Source of the DNA: DASXZH01 sp036502005
GTDB taxonomy: Bacteria > Armatimonadota > Fimbriimonadia > Fimbriimonadales > Fimbriimonadaceae
DNA: 64,000 bases
Assembly: GCA_036502005.1 (NCBI GenBank)
Contig: DASXZH010000037.1
Location: 1-64,000 of the forward strand
Reading direction: 5' to 3'
Below are positions 52,202 through 61,345 of the stretch, piece by piece. Every line of letters begins with the position of its first letter. The first letter of the stretch is position 1. The notes under the pieces are model-generated. The model was not told the DNA's origin. It ran no database searches and worked only from the letters and a program-made list of their open reading frames with translations. A program made the translations under genes and the position numbers.

Positions 52202-53134
52202 ATGATGTCAAAACCCATCAGGAAAACACTTAAGACTTTGGGCGCTTCCGCAGTCCTTCTCGCCGGCTTTTCCTTCTTCGGTGGGGCGTGCGGCGGAGGC
52301 GGTTCGCAGCCTGCTTCGCTGGCCTCAGCCCCCACCGTGGTCGCCCAAGCAACGAATTACCCGGACAATTCCGGCGGTCCGGCTATAAAATTGACATTTG
52401 CCAATTTTCCGTCGGGGCCCTATGCTGCCGGGATTCAATATGTTATTTACCGGAATTATGCAGCGGATTCACCCCCAACGCAGGTATCGACTTCAGCTCA
52501 ATCGTTTGCGTACGACGACACCAACAGCAGAAATTTCAACTATTACAGCGCTCCGCTCATACAATCAGCGGCGGGGGCATGTTCTGCGGCAACGAGCACC
52601 GCGGGTACGGCAACTGGAATCGCTCCGGGCGTACCCTATTCATACACTGTTCAAGAAGTTTACACTTCCGGAGCGTGCAGTTATGAAACCGCCCCTATAG
52701 CTTCCGGAATAGCGACCCCCCTCGGTGCCACCTCCCTGATAAGCCCGGCGGATGGTCAAAACGTATATATGTTTGTTCCCTTCACTTTTTCAAGCCTGGT
52801 TGGTACAGCGCCGATAACCGTTCAATACGTTTTGCAAATATCCAACGCGCCGCAGTTTCCCAAAGCGACAACGTACACTTCTCCTCCGCTAGTTACCGGA
52901 AACCCCAATAATCAGAGCATATCGTTACAACCTACCAAGATAAACGAGCTTCTTCAGGATTTCCTAACGGCAAATGGGGTCCCTGCCAGCCCAACCTACT
53001 GGTGGCGAATAGGCGCTAGAAATATTGCTGATGTGCCGGGTCCCGTTCCCGATCCAACAACGGGCGAGGCTTATGTGTTCTGCTCGCCGGCAAAGTTTCA
53101 AATTCCGGGTTCTACCATGACAAGAAGGCATTAG
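52202..53134 (+). CDS. Lipoprotein with fibronectin-like domains
   Basis: Protein of 310 residues. Signal peptide with lipobox FGGAC (Cys about 30). Two beta-sandwich-like segments follow: residues 40-175 (FPSGPYAAGIQYVIYRNYAA, GVPYSYTVQEVYTSGACSYE) with two cysteine pairs, and 180-300 (SPADGQNVYMFVPFTFSSLV, YVLQISNAPQFP, YWWRIGARN), a pattern common in cell-surface carbohydrate-associated proteins. Function not assigned. Confidence 0.75.
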   Translation: MMSKPIRKTLKTLGASAVLLAGFSFFGGACGGGGSQPASLASAPTVVAQATNYPDNSGGPAIKLTFANFPSGPYAAGIQYVIYRNYAADSPPTQVSTSAQSFAYDDTNSRNFNYYSAPLIQSAAGACSAATSTAGTATGIAPGVPYSYTVQEVYTSGACSYETAPIASGIATPLGATSLISPADGQNVYMFVPFTFSSLVGTAPITVQYVLQISNAPQFPKATTYTSPPLVTGNPNNQSISLQPTKINELLQDFLTANGVPASPTYWWRIGARNIADVPGPVPDPTTGEAYVFCSPAKFQIPGSTMTRRH

Positions 53135-53277
53135 GTGCTCTAACCGGTTTTGCGTCTGTAACCTTACTCCAGCAAGCCTACGAACCTTGGTTTGTGGAAG
53201 CCTGCCGATGAGGGCCGCACAACTGGAACACACAATCTAGAAGTAACCAATGGGAGCCCAGGCCGCAGAATTGGCCG

Positions 53278-54528
53278 TTACGCAAAAATCGCGTGCTCCA
53301 AGAACGCATTTCTGAACTTGAAGTTGGGGTCTAGACTGGTTGCGAGGTGTCGAAATGAATCCATCTTTTCGTATCGCTGCTCTAACTCGATTCCCGATAT
53401 TCGAAACAGCTTCGCCCAATGAGGGCGCGGTTGAAAAGGAGCAAGAGCCTTTTCGATTTTAGGAAGAAGATATCGAACGGCTTCCGGGTGTTTTTTCCAC
53501 GTGAAGTGGATGCCCACCGAATCGCGATGATAGGAGGGGCTCAGCCAGAGGTTATCGGCCGCCATGGTCCGTATCTCGCAAATCTGGAGTAGATCTGCTA
53601 TCTCTTTAGCAAATGGCGCCAGAACCTGCAAACAAGAAACGGCATCCTTGCGCGAAACCAGATACTCGGTCTGAAGTTCTTCCCCACTGCTTGGCGTAAA
53701 CGCCATTTTAAAATGCGGAAGTATTTCGTGCGATGGGCATTGCACGCCTAACTGGCCGGTGCAGAACTCGGCTGGCATCCCTGGCACCGGATGAACCTGC
53801 CGTTTGGCTGCGTTGGTCCCAAAGAGGCTCTGGGGGAAAGCGGAGCTATCAACTCTTCCTTTGAGCCAAACTTGGTTGATTTCAGGACCTTTCCAGTCAG
53901 TAAACAAAGACACGCTGTACGCGCTTGAGGTGATGGCATCGAAGTTCTGTTCGAGCTGTTGAAACGGCAAGTTCTCGTAAACAACCTGGCTCATCTCGAA
54001 CGCGGGAAGGAGGTCCAGTGTCATTTCAACCACTATTCCAAGCGCGCCCAAACCTACCACGGCAGCGTTGAAATACTCATCATTGCGGGCTAGCGACATC
54101 ACTTCACCGTTTGCGAGAACGATCTTCAATTCGGACACGGTGGTTGCCAAGTTACCGTTGGCGTCGCCGGACCCGTGAGTCGCTGTTGCAACCGCGCCTC
54201 CAACAGATATATGAGGCAATGAAGCCAAATTATGCAGGGCGAGACCGTAACGATGCAGTTCTTGGCTGAACTTGCCGTAAGTGATGCCGGGTTCGACGAC
54301 AGCCCTTTTACCAAAAACGTCGATCTCTTTGATCGCCGTGAAATTCTGAAGAGACACAAGTGTCCCAGTTGTGTCTGCAATTGAGCTAAAGGAATGCTTT
54401 GTGCCAAGCGCCTTTACCTTTTCGCTGCGATCAACAATCTCCTGCAGTTCTTCCAAACACGCTGGAACCACTAAGTTCTTGGCCTGGTATGTGAGATTTC
54501 GCGCCCAATTCTCTATCGGGGTGGCCAT
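53278..54528 (-). CDS. FAD-linked alditol/aldonolactone oxidase (AldO-like)
   Basis: Protein of 416 residues. FAD_binding_4 region (VVPACLEELQEIVDRSEKVK, ALGTKHSFSSIADT, LPHISVGGAVATATHGSG, the His side of the covalent or close FAD contact, and GALGIVVEMTLDLLP), then an ALO domain (YHRDSVGIHFTWKKHPEAVR, PRPHWAKLF). Resembles alditol or xylitol oxidase and gulonolactone oxidase; substrate undetermined. The ATG at 54528 was chosen because the longer frame back to 54654 reads through tRNA-Gly. Confidence 0.9.
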   Translation of the reverse strand: MATPIENWARNLTYQAKNLVVPACLEELQEIVDRSEKVKALGTKHSFSSIADTTGTLVSLQNFTAIKEIDVFGKRAVVEPGITYGKFSQELHRYGLALHNLASLPHISVGGAVATATHGSGDANGNLATTVSELKIVLANGEVMSLARNDEYFNAAVVGLGALGIVVEMTLDLLPAFEMSQVVYENLPFQQLEQNFDAITSSAYSVSLFTDWKGPEINQVWLKGRVDSSAFPQSLFGTNAAKRQVHPVPGMPAEFCTGQLGVQCPSHEILPHFKMAFTPSSGEELQTEYLVSRKDAVSCLQVLAPFAKEIADLLQICEIRTMAADNLWLSPSYHRDSVGIHFTWKKHPEAVRYLLPKIEKALAPFQPRPHWAKLFRISGIELEQRYEKMDSFRHLATSLDPNFKFRNAFLEHAIFA

Positions 54529-54554
54529 GTGTTTACCGCTCGCTCGATTCGAAA

Positions 54555-54584
54555 AACAAAAAAGCCGCCCGATTTGGCGGCCTT
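54555..54584 (-). terminator. Rho-independent terminator of tRNA-Gly
   Basis: On the minus strand: GCCGCC, loop, GGCGGC with flanking pairs, then a run of T (TTTTTTG). Lies 10 nt after the tRNA 3' end and just upstream of the oxidase gene. Confidence 0.85.
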
Positions 54585-54593
54585 TGAAATAAC

Positions 54594-54668
54594 TGGAGCG
54601 GGAGACGAGATTCGAACCCGCGACCTTCTCGTTGGCAACGAGAAGCTCTACCACTGAGCTACTCCCGC
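54594..54668 (-). tRNA. tRNA-Gly (anticodon GCC)
   Basis: Minus-strand cloverleaf. Acceptor GCGGGAG pairs with CTCCCGC, the D arm contains TAGCTCAGTGGTAGAGC, the anticodon loop is TTGCCAA, the T arm is CGCGGGTTCGAATCTCG, and CCA is encoded. Confidence 0.96.
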
Positions 54669-54721
54669 GTTAGGTGTTATTTATACCCTCAATGGCGGTC
54701 GGGAGGCAAGGCTAGTGACTT

Positions 54722-54890
54722 AGTCGAAAGTCGAAGGTCGAATGTCCAAGGTCGAAGGTCGAAGGTCGAAGGTCGAATGTCGAATGTCGAATGACGGAAA
54801 TGTGAACCGCGGGGACCGATCTAGCTTCTGCGTCCTATGCTTATTTGTGTTGGCCCCTCCGACTTTCGACTTTCGACCTTCGACCCTTCT
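54722..54890. repeat. Heptanucleotide array (GTCGAAA/GGTCGAA family) with inverted partner
   Basis: About ten period-7 units at 54722-54795 (GTCGAAA, GTCGAAG, GTCGAAT variants, broken once by GTCCAAG) face the reverse-complement units TTTCGAC/TTCGACC at 54861-54886. The two blocks can form a hairpin with a loop of about 65 bp. The right block lies immediately upstream of the -10 of the IMPase-family gene. Confidence 0.75.
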
Positions 54891-54901
54891 AACGACCCGA
54901 G

Positions 54902-54907
54902 TATAAT
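54902..54907 (+). promoter_or_regulatory. -10 box TATAAT, leaderless phosphatase transcript
   Basis: Perfect TATAAT with 7 nt to the GTG start at 54915, so the message should begin at the start codon. The -35 position would fall in the last heptad units (TTCGAC, 17 bp upstream). Confidence 0.6.
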
Positions 54908-54914
54908 CTTGCCC

Positions 54915-55673
54915 GTGTCCGACTACGCGGATCTCCTCCCCAAGCTAGCCGAAATCACCCGGGAGGGAGGGCGAATTGCCCAAGAAGCACGCAAGCGTCT
55001 CAACCGCCAGATCAAGCCAGACGGCAGCATTCTCACCAACGGCGACCAAGAAGTTGAACGGTTTCTGCGAAGTGAGCTTTGCAAAATGGTGGACGGCGCG
55101 GCCGTTTGGGGCGAAGAATACGGATTCAGCGAGCAAACTCCGCAGGGACTTTGGCTGGTGGACCCTATAGATGGAACCAGTAACTACGCTTTTCACTCGC
55201 CGCTTTGGGGAGTAAGCATTGCCCTGTTGGTTGATAACCAGATTCAGTTTGGGTCGGTCTTTCTGCCGGACCTAAACGAGCTTTACCTCAGCGCCCGGGG
55301 TCACGGAGTTACTTGTAACGGCCATCAATTAGCCAAAATCGAGCCAGGCGAAATACGACCTTGCGAACTGGTCAGCTATAACGATCATGTCTTAAAGGCC
55401 TGCGACAAGCTGCCCGGCAAAATGCGTCACGCAGGAGCTTTTGTGATCGATGGCTGTTTCACCGCCTGCCAGCGATATCGGGGACTAATCGGGATTCGGG
55501 AGAGGCTATACGATATCGCCCCGTGCCTGCTCTTTAACGAGGAATTGGGCGCCGATATTCGCTATGCCGACGGTTCGCCACTGGATTTAAGCGAACTTAA
55601 GGCGAACATTAAAATCACCCGGCCGTGGGTTATTTTCCCTCGCCAATCAGGATTCTTCCTGAACCGGCCGTAG
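54915..55673 (+). CDS. IMPase-family phosphatase (histidinol-phosphatase or inositol monophosphatase type)
   Basis: Protein of 252 residues from GTG 54915; the longer frame from 54837 would read the repeat array. Family motifs: KPDGSILTNGDQEVERFLRS, WGEEYGF (metal Glu), WLVDPIDGTSNYAFHSPLWG, and a C-terminal region around RLYDIAPCLLFNEELGADIR in place of the usual WDxAAG (here YDIAP). Uses two or three Mg ions. HisN and SuhB cannot be told apart from the sequence. The stop overlaps the convergent peroxiredoxin-like gene. Confidence 0.88.
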   Translation: MSDYADLLPKLAEITREGGRIAQEARKRLNRQIKPDGSILTNGDQEVERFLRSELCKMVDGAAVWGEEYGFSEQTPQGLWLVDPIDGTSNYAFHSPLWGVSIALLVDNQIQFGSVFLPDLNELYLSARGHGVTCNGHQLAKIEPGEIRPCELVSYNDHVLKACDKLPGKMRHAGAFVIDGCFTACQRYRGLIGIRERLYDIAPCLLFNEELGADIRYADGSPLDLSELKANIKITRPWVIFPRQSGFFLNRP

Positions 55674-56162
55674 CTTCCCCTGGACTTCTGGGGCGCGCGG
55701 TGTATCCGAAATATCTTTGGAACGCTGCTCCCAAGTAACGGTGCCGTCCGTTTCGATGATGAAAACCCCGGGCAGTTGGGCCGCATCGCCGTAAGGCATT
55801 CCTTGCAAGTAACCGTGAAGCATGGCCCCAATCGCGCGTGCAATCACATGAGGGTTGATAAACTCCGCCAAGCCGCCGCGGCGAAGATTGAAATAGGCGT
55901 GGAGTTTCTTCTCGGGATCGCAAATGAACTTGTGCGGAGACTTCATACGCTTGCGGAAGACTTCTGTCTGCTCGGGCGTGCCGAGGGTGACAAAGACAAT
56001 GTTATCGTCCTTTAGCGGCCTTAGCTGGGCTACATGCTCTTTACAGAACACGCAGCCGAGATGGCGAAGGAAAACCAGGGCCAGGCGCTGGGTTTCGTAA
56101 AAGGTCTTTAGGGGGACAATTTCGCCCGTGCTGAGCAGAACGTCTACGCATGGGGCATTCAC
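55647..56162 (-). CDS. Peroxiredoxin-like (AhpC/TSA-2) protein
   Basis: Protein of 171 residues. Thioredoxin-fold with RLALVFLRHLGCVFCKEHVA (CVFC near the N-terminus of a helix), VFVTLGTPEQTEVFRKRMKS, ICDPEKKLHAYFNLRRGGLA, QLPGVFIIETDGTVTWEQRS. Resembles PRXL2/AhpC_TSA_2 proteins rather than classic AhpC. Convergent with the phosphatase gene and upstream of no obvious partner. Confidence 0.8.
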   Translation of the reverse strand: MNAPCVDVLLSTGEIVPLKTFYETQRLALVFLRHLGCVFCKEHVAQLRPLKDDNIVFVTLGTPEQTEVFRKRMKSPHKFICDPEKKLHAYFNLRRGGLAEFINPHVIARAIGAMLHGYLQGMPYGDAAQLPGVFIIETDGTVTWEQRSKDISDTPRAPEVQGKLRPVQEES

Positions 56163-56190
56163 CGTTGAAGTTTACCGGTATGCGCTGAAA

Positions 56191-58008
56191 CTACTTCGCC
56201 AATCTCAAACCCAACTCGACCCACTGAGCCGCGTCAACCGTGCTCGGCGCGTCCATCATCGGATCAAAGCCGTTGCCGATCTTCGGGAACGCCATCACTT
56301 CCCTAATGTTCTCGTCGTCAGTTAGCAGCATCACTAACCGGTCGATGCCCGGAGCGATTCCGCCGTGGGGCGGGGCGCCGTAGCTGAAAGCCTCCAGCAT
56401 GTGGCCGAACCTTTCCAGCTGAGTTTCCTCGCTCAAACCAATCAGCGAACACACGCGTGATTGAACGTCCGCCTGGTGGATTCGAATCGAGCCCGAAGCC
56501 CACTCGGTGCCGTTGCAGACGATGTCGTAGCAGTCCGCGCGCATGCGTGCCGGGTCGGAGTCCATGTAGATCAGGTCCTCGTCCTTTGGCGCCGTAAACA
56601 GGTGGTGCATCGGCGTCCAGTGGTTGGCGGCCGCGTCCCACTCCACCAGGGGGAAATCCAGCACCCAACAGAAATGCAGTTTCCGAGGGTTGCGCAAACC
56701 CGCTCGATCTCCGATCTCGTTCCGCAAGCGAGACAAAACGTTGTTGCCCGCAGCGTATCCGTCGGCGATGAAGCAGAGCAGATCGCCCGGCTGCGCCTCG
56801 CTCAACTCGATGATCCTGTTCAGTTCATCGGGCTTGAAGAACTTCACAATGCTGCCGCGAAGGCCTAAGCCGGAAGGCGTCGTGTGAGCGCTTTCTTCGG
56901 TGGCCATTTCGGTGACCGCGATGGTTGCCATCCCTTTCGCGCCAAACTCCCGAGCAAACGCCTCCAACTCGCCGACTTCCTTGCGAGAAAGCTTGTCCCC
57001 GCCAGGATAACGGACCCCACGGACCATGCCGCCCCCTTCCACCGTGCTCTTAAACACGCTGAAATCGCTCGCTTCGGCCACATCGGTGATATCAAAAATC
57101 TGCAGCCCGAAGCGCAAGTCGGGCTTATCGGTTCCGTAAAGGTTTATGGCTTCGTCGTAGGTTAAGCGCGTAAAGTCCTGAACGGGGTCCTTTTCCAGCT
57201 TGAACTCCTCAATAAGCTCGTTTATCACGCTCAGGGTTAGACCCTCGGCAAGTTGCAGAACATCTTCCTGGGTGATGAAAGACATCTCCAAGTCGAGCTG
57301 AGTGAACTCCGGTTGGCGGTCGCTACGTTGGCTCTCGTCCCTAAAGCATTTGGCAATTTGGTAGTAGCGCTCGATTCCGCTTACCATGAGCAACTGCTTG
57401 TATTGCTGGGGGCTTTGCGGCAAGGCGTAAAACTTGCCTGGCTCCAATCGATAAGGCACCAAATAGTCGCGGGCGCCTTCCGGCGTGGACTTGGTGATGA
57501 TCGGCGTCTCGACTTCTAAGAAACTGCGGCTATCCAGATAGGACCGAATCTTGGTGATTGCAGCCGCTCGAAGCGCCAGCTTTCGGTACATAGCGGGCCG
57601 GCGAAGATCCAAATAGCGGTGCTTCATCCGAAGCTCTTCGTTAACACTCGCCATCTGCTCTTCATCGCTGATTGGGAATGGCAACGGCTTCGAAGGGCTG
57701 AGAATGCTGTAGGAGGTGACGACTACCTCAATCTCGCCCGTGACGATATTGGCGTTCCGGGTCTTCTCATCGCGCATGCGAATATCGCCGGAAATGCTCA
57801 GGCAGGTTTCGTTGCGAATGTCGGCCAGATTCTTAAAAAGACCGGGTTCAAAAAGCAGTTGCACGATGCCAGTTCGGTCGCGAAGATCGACGAAAAAGAG
57901 GCCGCCAAGATCCCGAACGCGGTGTGCCCACCCGTTCAAAACCACCTGTGTCCCGGCATTCTTGGAACGCAGTTCACCACAAGATTGCGTGCGCTGGAGA
58001 AAACTCAT
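56191..58008 (-). CDS. aspS: Aspartyl-tRNA synthetase, bacterial type
   Basis: Protein of 605 residues from ATG 58008 (the longer frame to 58092 adds 28 residues not seen in AspRS). N-terminal OB fold (GWAHRVRDLGGLFFVDLRDR), class II core with PEGARDYLVPYRLEPGKFYA, FRDESQRSDRQPEFTQLDLE, the GAD insertion domain, and the C-terminal AYGAPPHGGIAPGIDRLVML-type ATP site (here FSYGAPPHGGIAPGIDRLVM). The RDLGG motif has Leu where non-discriminating enzymes often have His, which hints at a discriminating enzyme. No gatCAB in the window. Confidence 0.97.
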   Translation of the reverse strand: MSFLQRTQSCGELRSKNAGTQVVLNGWAHRVRDLGGLFFVDLRDRTGIVQLLFEPGLFKNLADIRNETCLSISGDIRMRDEKTRNANIVTGEIEVVVTSYSILSPSKPLPFPISDEEQMASVNEELRMKHRYLDLRRPAMYRKLALRAAAITKIRSYLDSRSFLEVETPIITKSTPEGARDYLVPYRLEPGKFYALPQSPQQYKQLLMVSGIERYYQIAKCFRDESQRSDRQPEFTQLDLEMSFITQEDVLQLAEGLTLSVINELIEEFKLEKDPVQDFTRLTYDEAINLYGTDKPDLRFGLQIFDITDVAEASDFSVFKSTVEGGGMVRGVRYPGGDKLSRKEVGELEAFAREFGAKGMATIAVTEMATEESAHTTPSGLGLRGSIVKFFKPDELNRIIELSEAQPGDLLCFIADGYAAGNNVLSRLRNEIGDRAGLRNPRKLHFCWVLDFPLVEWDAAANHWTPMHHLFTAPKDEDLIYMDSDPARMRADCYDIVCNGTEWASGSIRIHQADVQSRVCSLIGLSEETQLERFGHMLEAFSYGAPPHGGIAPGIDRLVMLLTDDENIREVMAFPKIGNGFDPMMDAPSTVDAAQWVELGLRLAK

Positions 58009-58108
58009 CGGAGTCGAGAGGGTACCAGGTTGAAGGCCGTCCGTTTCTAGTGTTGGCTCACGGTGGCAAAAGGCCCAAATCAATACAACCAAATCTTTCG
58101 AGCGCCGT

Positions 58109-58114
58109 TATAAT
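58109..58114 (+). promoter_or_regulatory. -10 box TATAAT before the GYF/TM2 gene
   Basis: Perfect TATAAT with 12 nt to the ATG, so only a 4-6 nt leader is expected. Divergent from aspS. Confidence 0.5.
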
Positions 58115-58126
58115 CTAAGAGGGATT

Positions 58127-58681
58127 ATGTTTTCCGTAATAGCGCAGGATGGCAAGACTTACGGGCCAGTTGATGTGGCCACCCTAAAGGATTGGTGCAT
58201 TCAGGGGCGGGTGACGCCGGACACGAACGTGATCGACGGGATTTCCGGACGTACGATGCGCGCTGCAGATCTGCAGGATCTTTACGGGATTTTCCCGGGA
58301 CCGCCTCAGATCGTGCAAGGCCAGTCTCAGGGCTCCCCTTACGGACAGCCGCCTGCTGGGTCGCCGTACGGCTATCAGCAACCTACGCCGTTTGCCAACT
58401 CGTATTCACAGCCTCCGACGTCTTATTCGAGCATTTCGCCCTACATGCCAAAAAGTAAGATTGCGGCCGCGCTATTTGCGATCTTTTTGGGCGGTCTTGG
58501 CATTCACCGGTTTTATCTCGGTTACACAACGATCGGGGTGGCCATGCTGCTAATGTTCCTTTTTGGATGGGTGCTGCTTTTCATTCCAAACATCGTTGTG
58601 GCGATTTGGGCGCTGATTGATTTTGTAATGATCTTGACCGGAGGGCTTCCGGATGCCCAGGGCCAACCTCTAACTGCTTAA
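58127..58681 (+). CDS. GYF_2-TM2 domain membrane protein
   Basis: Protein of 184 residues. Residues 1-50 fit GYF_2 (VIAQDGKTYGPVDVATLKDW, CIQGRVTPDTNVID), the middle is Pro/Gln/Tyr-rich, and 110-170 forms a TM2 pair of helices with AIFLGGLGIHRFYLGYTTIG. Such proteins are widespread, with a suggested role in membrane-associated signalling. Function not known. The next gene overlaps its stop by 8 bp if the proposed CTG start is right. Confidence 0.85.
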   Translation: MFSVIAQDGKTYGPVDVATLKDWCIQGRVTPDTNVIDGISGRTMRAADLQDLYGIFPGPPQIVQGQSQGSPYGQPPAGSPYGYQQPTPFANSYSQPPTSYSSISPYMPKSKIAAALFAIFLGGLGIHRFYLGYTTIGVAMLLMFLFGWVLLFIPNIVVAIWALIDFVMILTGGLPDAQGQPLTA

Positions 58682-60584
58682 GTTCGAGCGAATAATCGCT
58701 CTCTTTTTGCTAGGCTTGATCGTTTGCGGCTGTCAACAAACTCGTGTGCATGCGCCCGTCGCAACGACAAAAGCAGACCCATGGATTTTAGAGTGCGATG
58801 ACAAGGCCACGACTGTACCGGCCTATTTAACAAACGGCTTTCTGGGCGTTCGAATCAAGCGCGATGGAACGGGAGCCGTGCCTGGTTTCTTACTGCCAGG
58901 AGCCTATAACTCGCACCAGAACATCATCGATTTGCCAAACCCGCTGCAGCAAAAGTGGAGCGCGTTTGACCTGGCTACAGCGGACAAATACAGCCAAACA
59001 CTGAATATGAAGTCTGGGGTTCTGACCACTTCGTGGACTCAGCCCAATCTCACCGTAAAGTGCCAGCAGGTGTGCAGTCCAACTCGCGCCGTCATTGCCC
59101 AACGCTGGGATATCGAATCCAGCGAACGGGCCACTTTAGAGTGCGACGAAACGCAACCAGGCCTTCATACCGAGCTCGACATAGCGGGGACAACGCCTTT
59201 CATCCAGGCTTACCGCGTTCAACTTTTGGGAGGCATCGAAAATGGTCTCACCGAGGTTCGGCTGCCGAACGGCCACGATTTCGGCTGCGCCGATTTGCAT
59301 ATCCGGGGGATAGCTCCTCCTCATCACCAACTCACGTTTGAGCAAGTTTGGGATTTTTCGCCTGGGGCAACCTGGCAAACGATGCCGAACACGTTTGAAA
59401 CGGTTCGGGATCAATCCAATTCGGCTTGGGCGAAGCGATGGCAAACCGATATCGTAATCGATGGCCCAGTAGAAGACCAAGAGGCCATTCACAGCTGGCT
59501 ATTTTATCTGCGGGCAAGTGCGAGCGCCGAAAAGTGGCCGGACTTCAACCCATTGGGTCTTAGCAGCAACCTGTACAAGGGCCACATCTTTTGGGATGCA
59601 GATGCGTGGATGTTTCCAGCCTTATGTTTTACTGATCCTAAAGCAGCCTCCGTGATTCCGAACTATCGGCTCAAAAATGGTTACTACAACAAAACCGGAG
59701 TAGTTTTCTTCCCTTGGGAATCAGCCGAAACTTTCGAAGAGCTAGCGCCTCGCGCATTGCAAAATGAACAGCATATTACGGGAGACGTCGCCTTCATGTT
59801 GAACCAGGCGTCCGAACTCGGTCTCGCGTCTAAGTACCCGGTCGCAAGTGTTCTGGCGGGAGCCTCGCGTTACTATCAAGGCATTGCTTCCAACGGCGGC
59901 AAAATGCTCCACATTCGACAGGTCAAAGGCCCTGACGAATACCACGTAGGCGATGACGATCTCTACACAAACGCTCTTGCCCAATGGCTCTCGGATATCA
60001 CCAACTCCAAGCTGCGTTACTTCTTGCCACATGATTCACAAAGCCTGCTAACTTATGATAACGATCCAGTTAGAAACTATCAGCAGGCCGATGCCGTGCT
60101 GGCCATCTACCCTGTCCAAAACAAAACGGCCGAAGAGCAGGAAGCGATCATGATGGAAAGATTCCCGCCGAAAACAAACAAATTTGGACCGGCCATGACC
60201 GATTCGGTTCAGGCCCTCATCCTTGCCCGAGCAGGCTCAAACGAACCGGCGTATGAAGAATGGGAGAAAAGTTGGAAAGACTTTTTGAACCCGCTCGGCC
60301 TATTCGGTGAGATCCGCGGAAAGGATAGAACCTACTTTCAAACCGGCGCTGCCGGATGTTTGCAAACAGTATTGTACGGCTTTCTAGGTTTTAGGATAGA
60401 CTTGCAAAATGACGTGCACGCCCCATGGAGGCACAGATTGAACGGAAAAGAATGGCTGACCATTCAGCCCCACTTGCCTAAAGAGTGGAACCGCGTCACT
60501 TTTAAAAATTTCAGCCTGTTGGGTAAGCGTTACACGCTCACAGCGACTCAAAGCGGAATCACCATGACTCAAGGAGAACCCTAA
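58674..60584 (+). CDS. GH65-like glucosidase, lipoprotein, apparently non-ATG start
   Basis: About 636 residues. From CTG 58674 the frame reads LLKFERIIALFLLGLIVCGC, a lipoprotein signal peptide with VCGC lipobox. A TTG at 58707 would leave only MLGLIVCGC and no charged start. The body matches GH65 of the acid trehalase/PGGHG (ATHL1) type: YLTNGFLGVRIKRDGTG, GHIFWDADAWMFPALC, and the proton donor in KGPDEYHVGDDDLYTN (Glu422). It has no phosphorylase-type phosphate site that I can see, so hydrolysis is more likely. Substrate (trehalose, kojibiose or glucosylgalactose units) cannot be decided. Confidence 0.82.
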   Translation: MLKFERIIALFLLGLIVCGCQQTRVHAPVATTKADPWILECDDKATTVPAYLTNGFLGVRIKRDGTGAVPGFLLPGAYNSHQNIIDLPNPLQQKWSAFDLATADKYSQTLNMKSGVLTTSWTQPNLTVKCQQVCSPTRAVIAQRWDIESSERATLECDETQPGLHTELDIAGTTPFIQAYRVQLLGGIENGLTEVRLPNGHDFGCADLHIRGIAPPHHQLTFEQVWDFSPGATWQTMPNTFETVRDQSNSAWAKRWQTDIVIDGPVEDQEAIHSWLFYLRASASAEKWPDFNPLGLSSNLYKGHIFWDADAWMFPALCFTDPKAASVIPNYRLKNGYYNKTGVVFFPWESAETFEELAPRALQNEQHITGDVAFMLNQASELGLASKYPVASVLAGASRYYQGIASNGGKMLHIRQVKGPDEYHVGDDDLYTNALAQWLSDITNSKLRYFLPHDSQSLLTYDNDPVRNYQQADAVLAIYPVQNKTAEEQEAIMMERFPPKTNKFGPAMTDSVQALILARAGSNEPAYEEWEKSWKDFLNPLGLFGEIRGKDRTYFQTGAAGCLQTVLYGFLGFRIDLQNDVHAPWRHRLNGKEWLTIQPHLPKEWNRVTFKNFSLLGKRYTLTATQSGITMTQGEP

Positions 60585-60589
60585 GAAAT

Positions 60590-61345
60590 ATGCCAAACGT
60601 TGTCTTGACGATCGACTGCGAAGGTGCTCATCACGATCGGTGCTTTACCAATGAATACATCCGGATTTTGGAGAACGAGTTCGTTCCCGCGACCTGGCTT
60701 ATTCACGTATCGCGCAAAGACCCGAACGCGAACACCGATCTTTATTATCATGAATACGTCCACAAGATCCCTAACTGGCACGAGCTTGGGATGAAGGTGA
60801 ACTTTGAGAACGAGCGCGGTTACGTCGAGGACGAGAAAGAGCGATGCGACATCATGTGGATCGCGAAAGATACGCTGAAGTCACACAGAATTAAAGCGAC
60901 CAGCTTTAGGGCTGGCGGCTTCGCGTTGCTTCCTTCGGACGTGAAATACCTGGAAGAAATGGGAATCCTGGTCGATAGTTCGGTAGTGCCCGATGCCGAT
61001 TACAAGATGTTTGTGGATTGGACGGGCGCTCCGCACGAGCCTTACCATTCCGATCCCAGTGAGCTCACAAAGCCAGGCACCAATCGAATCCTGCACGTAC
61101 CGATTGCAACCCATGAGGGCGTCCACGCTTATCTGCACACCGGATTCCATGCCCTAAAACCGCTTTTTGAGGCGAATATGGACCGCGAAGTAATCTGCAT
61201 CGGCCTTAGGGATTATCACGACTCAGCGGATGATCTTATTCAGACAATTCGTTACTTCCGAAGCAAGGGGGCTCACTTTACGACCCTGACTCAGGCGGCA
61301 AGCGAACACTTTGAGCACCACGAAGCGCTAGCCGGAGTCAACTAA
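60590..61345 (+). CDS. Polysaccharide-deacetylase-like (NodB fold) protein
   Basis: Protein of 251 residues, no signal peptide. VVLTIDCEGAHHDRCFTNEY carries an Asp at the first strand, TSFRAGGFALLPSDVKYLEE the substrate-binding Arg, and the C-terminus CIGLRDYHDSADDLIQTIRY fits the last NodB strand. The usual H-x3-5-H metal motif is only partly met, so activity is uncertain. Starts 5 bp after the GH65-like gene, same transcript. Stop overlaps the convergent kinase. Confidence 0.7.
   Translation: MPNVVLTIDCEGAHHDRCFTNEYIRILENEFVPATWLIHVSRKDPNANTDLYYHEYVHKIPNWHELGMKVNFENERGYVEDEKERCDIMWIAKDTLKSHRIKATSFRAGGFALLPSDVKYLEEMGILVDSSVVPDADYKMFVDWTGAPHEPYHSDPSELTKPGTNRILHVPIATHEGVHAYLHTGFHALKPLFEANMDREVICIGLRDYHDSADDLIQTIRYFRSKGAHFTTLTQAASEHFEHHEALAGVN

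Noticed and set aside
54529..54654. Longer start for the FAD oxidase
   Set aside because: Those codons lie within tRNA-Gly and its terminator; the ATG at 54528 begins the conserved protein.
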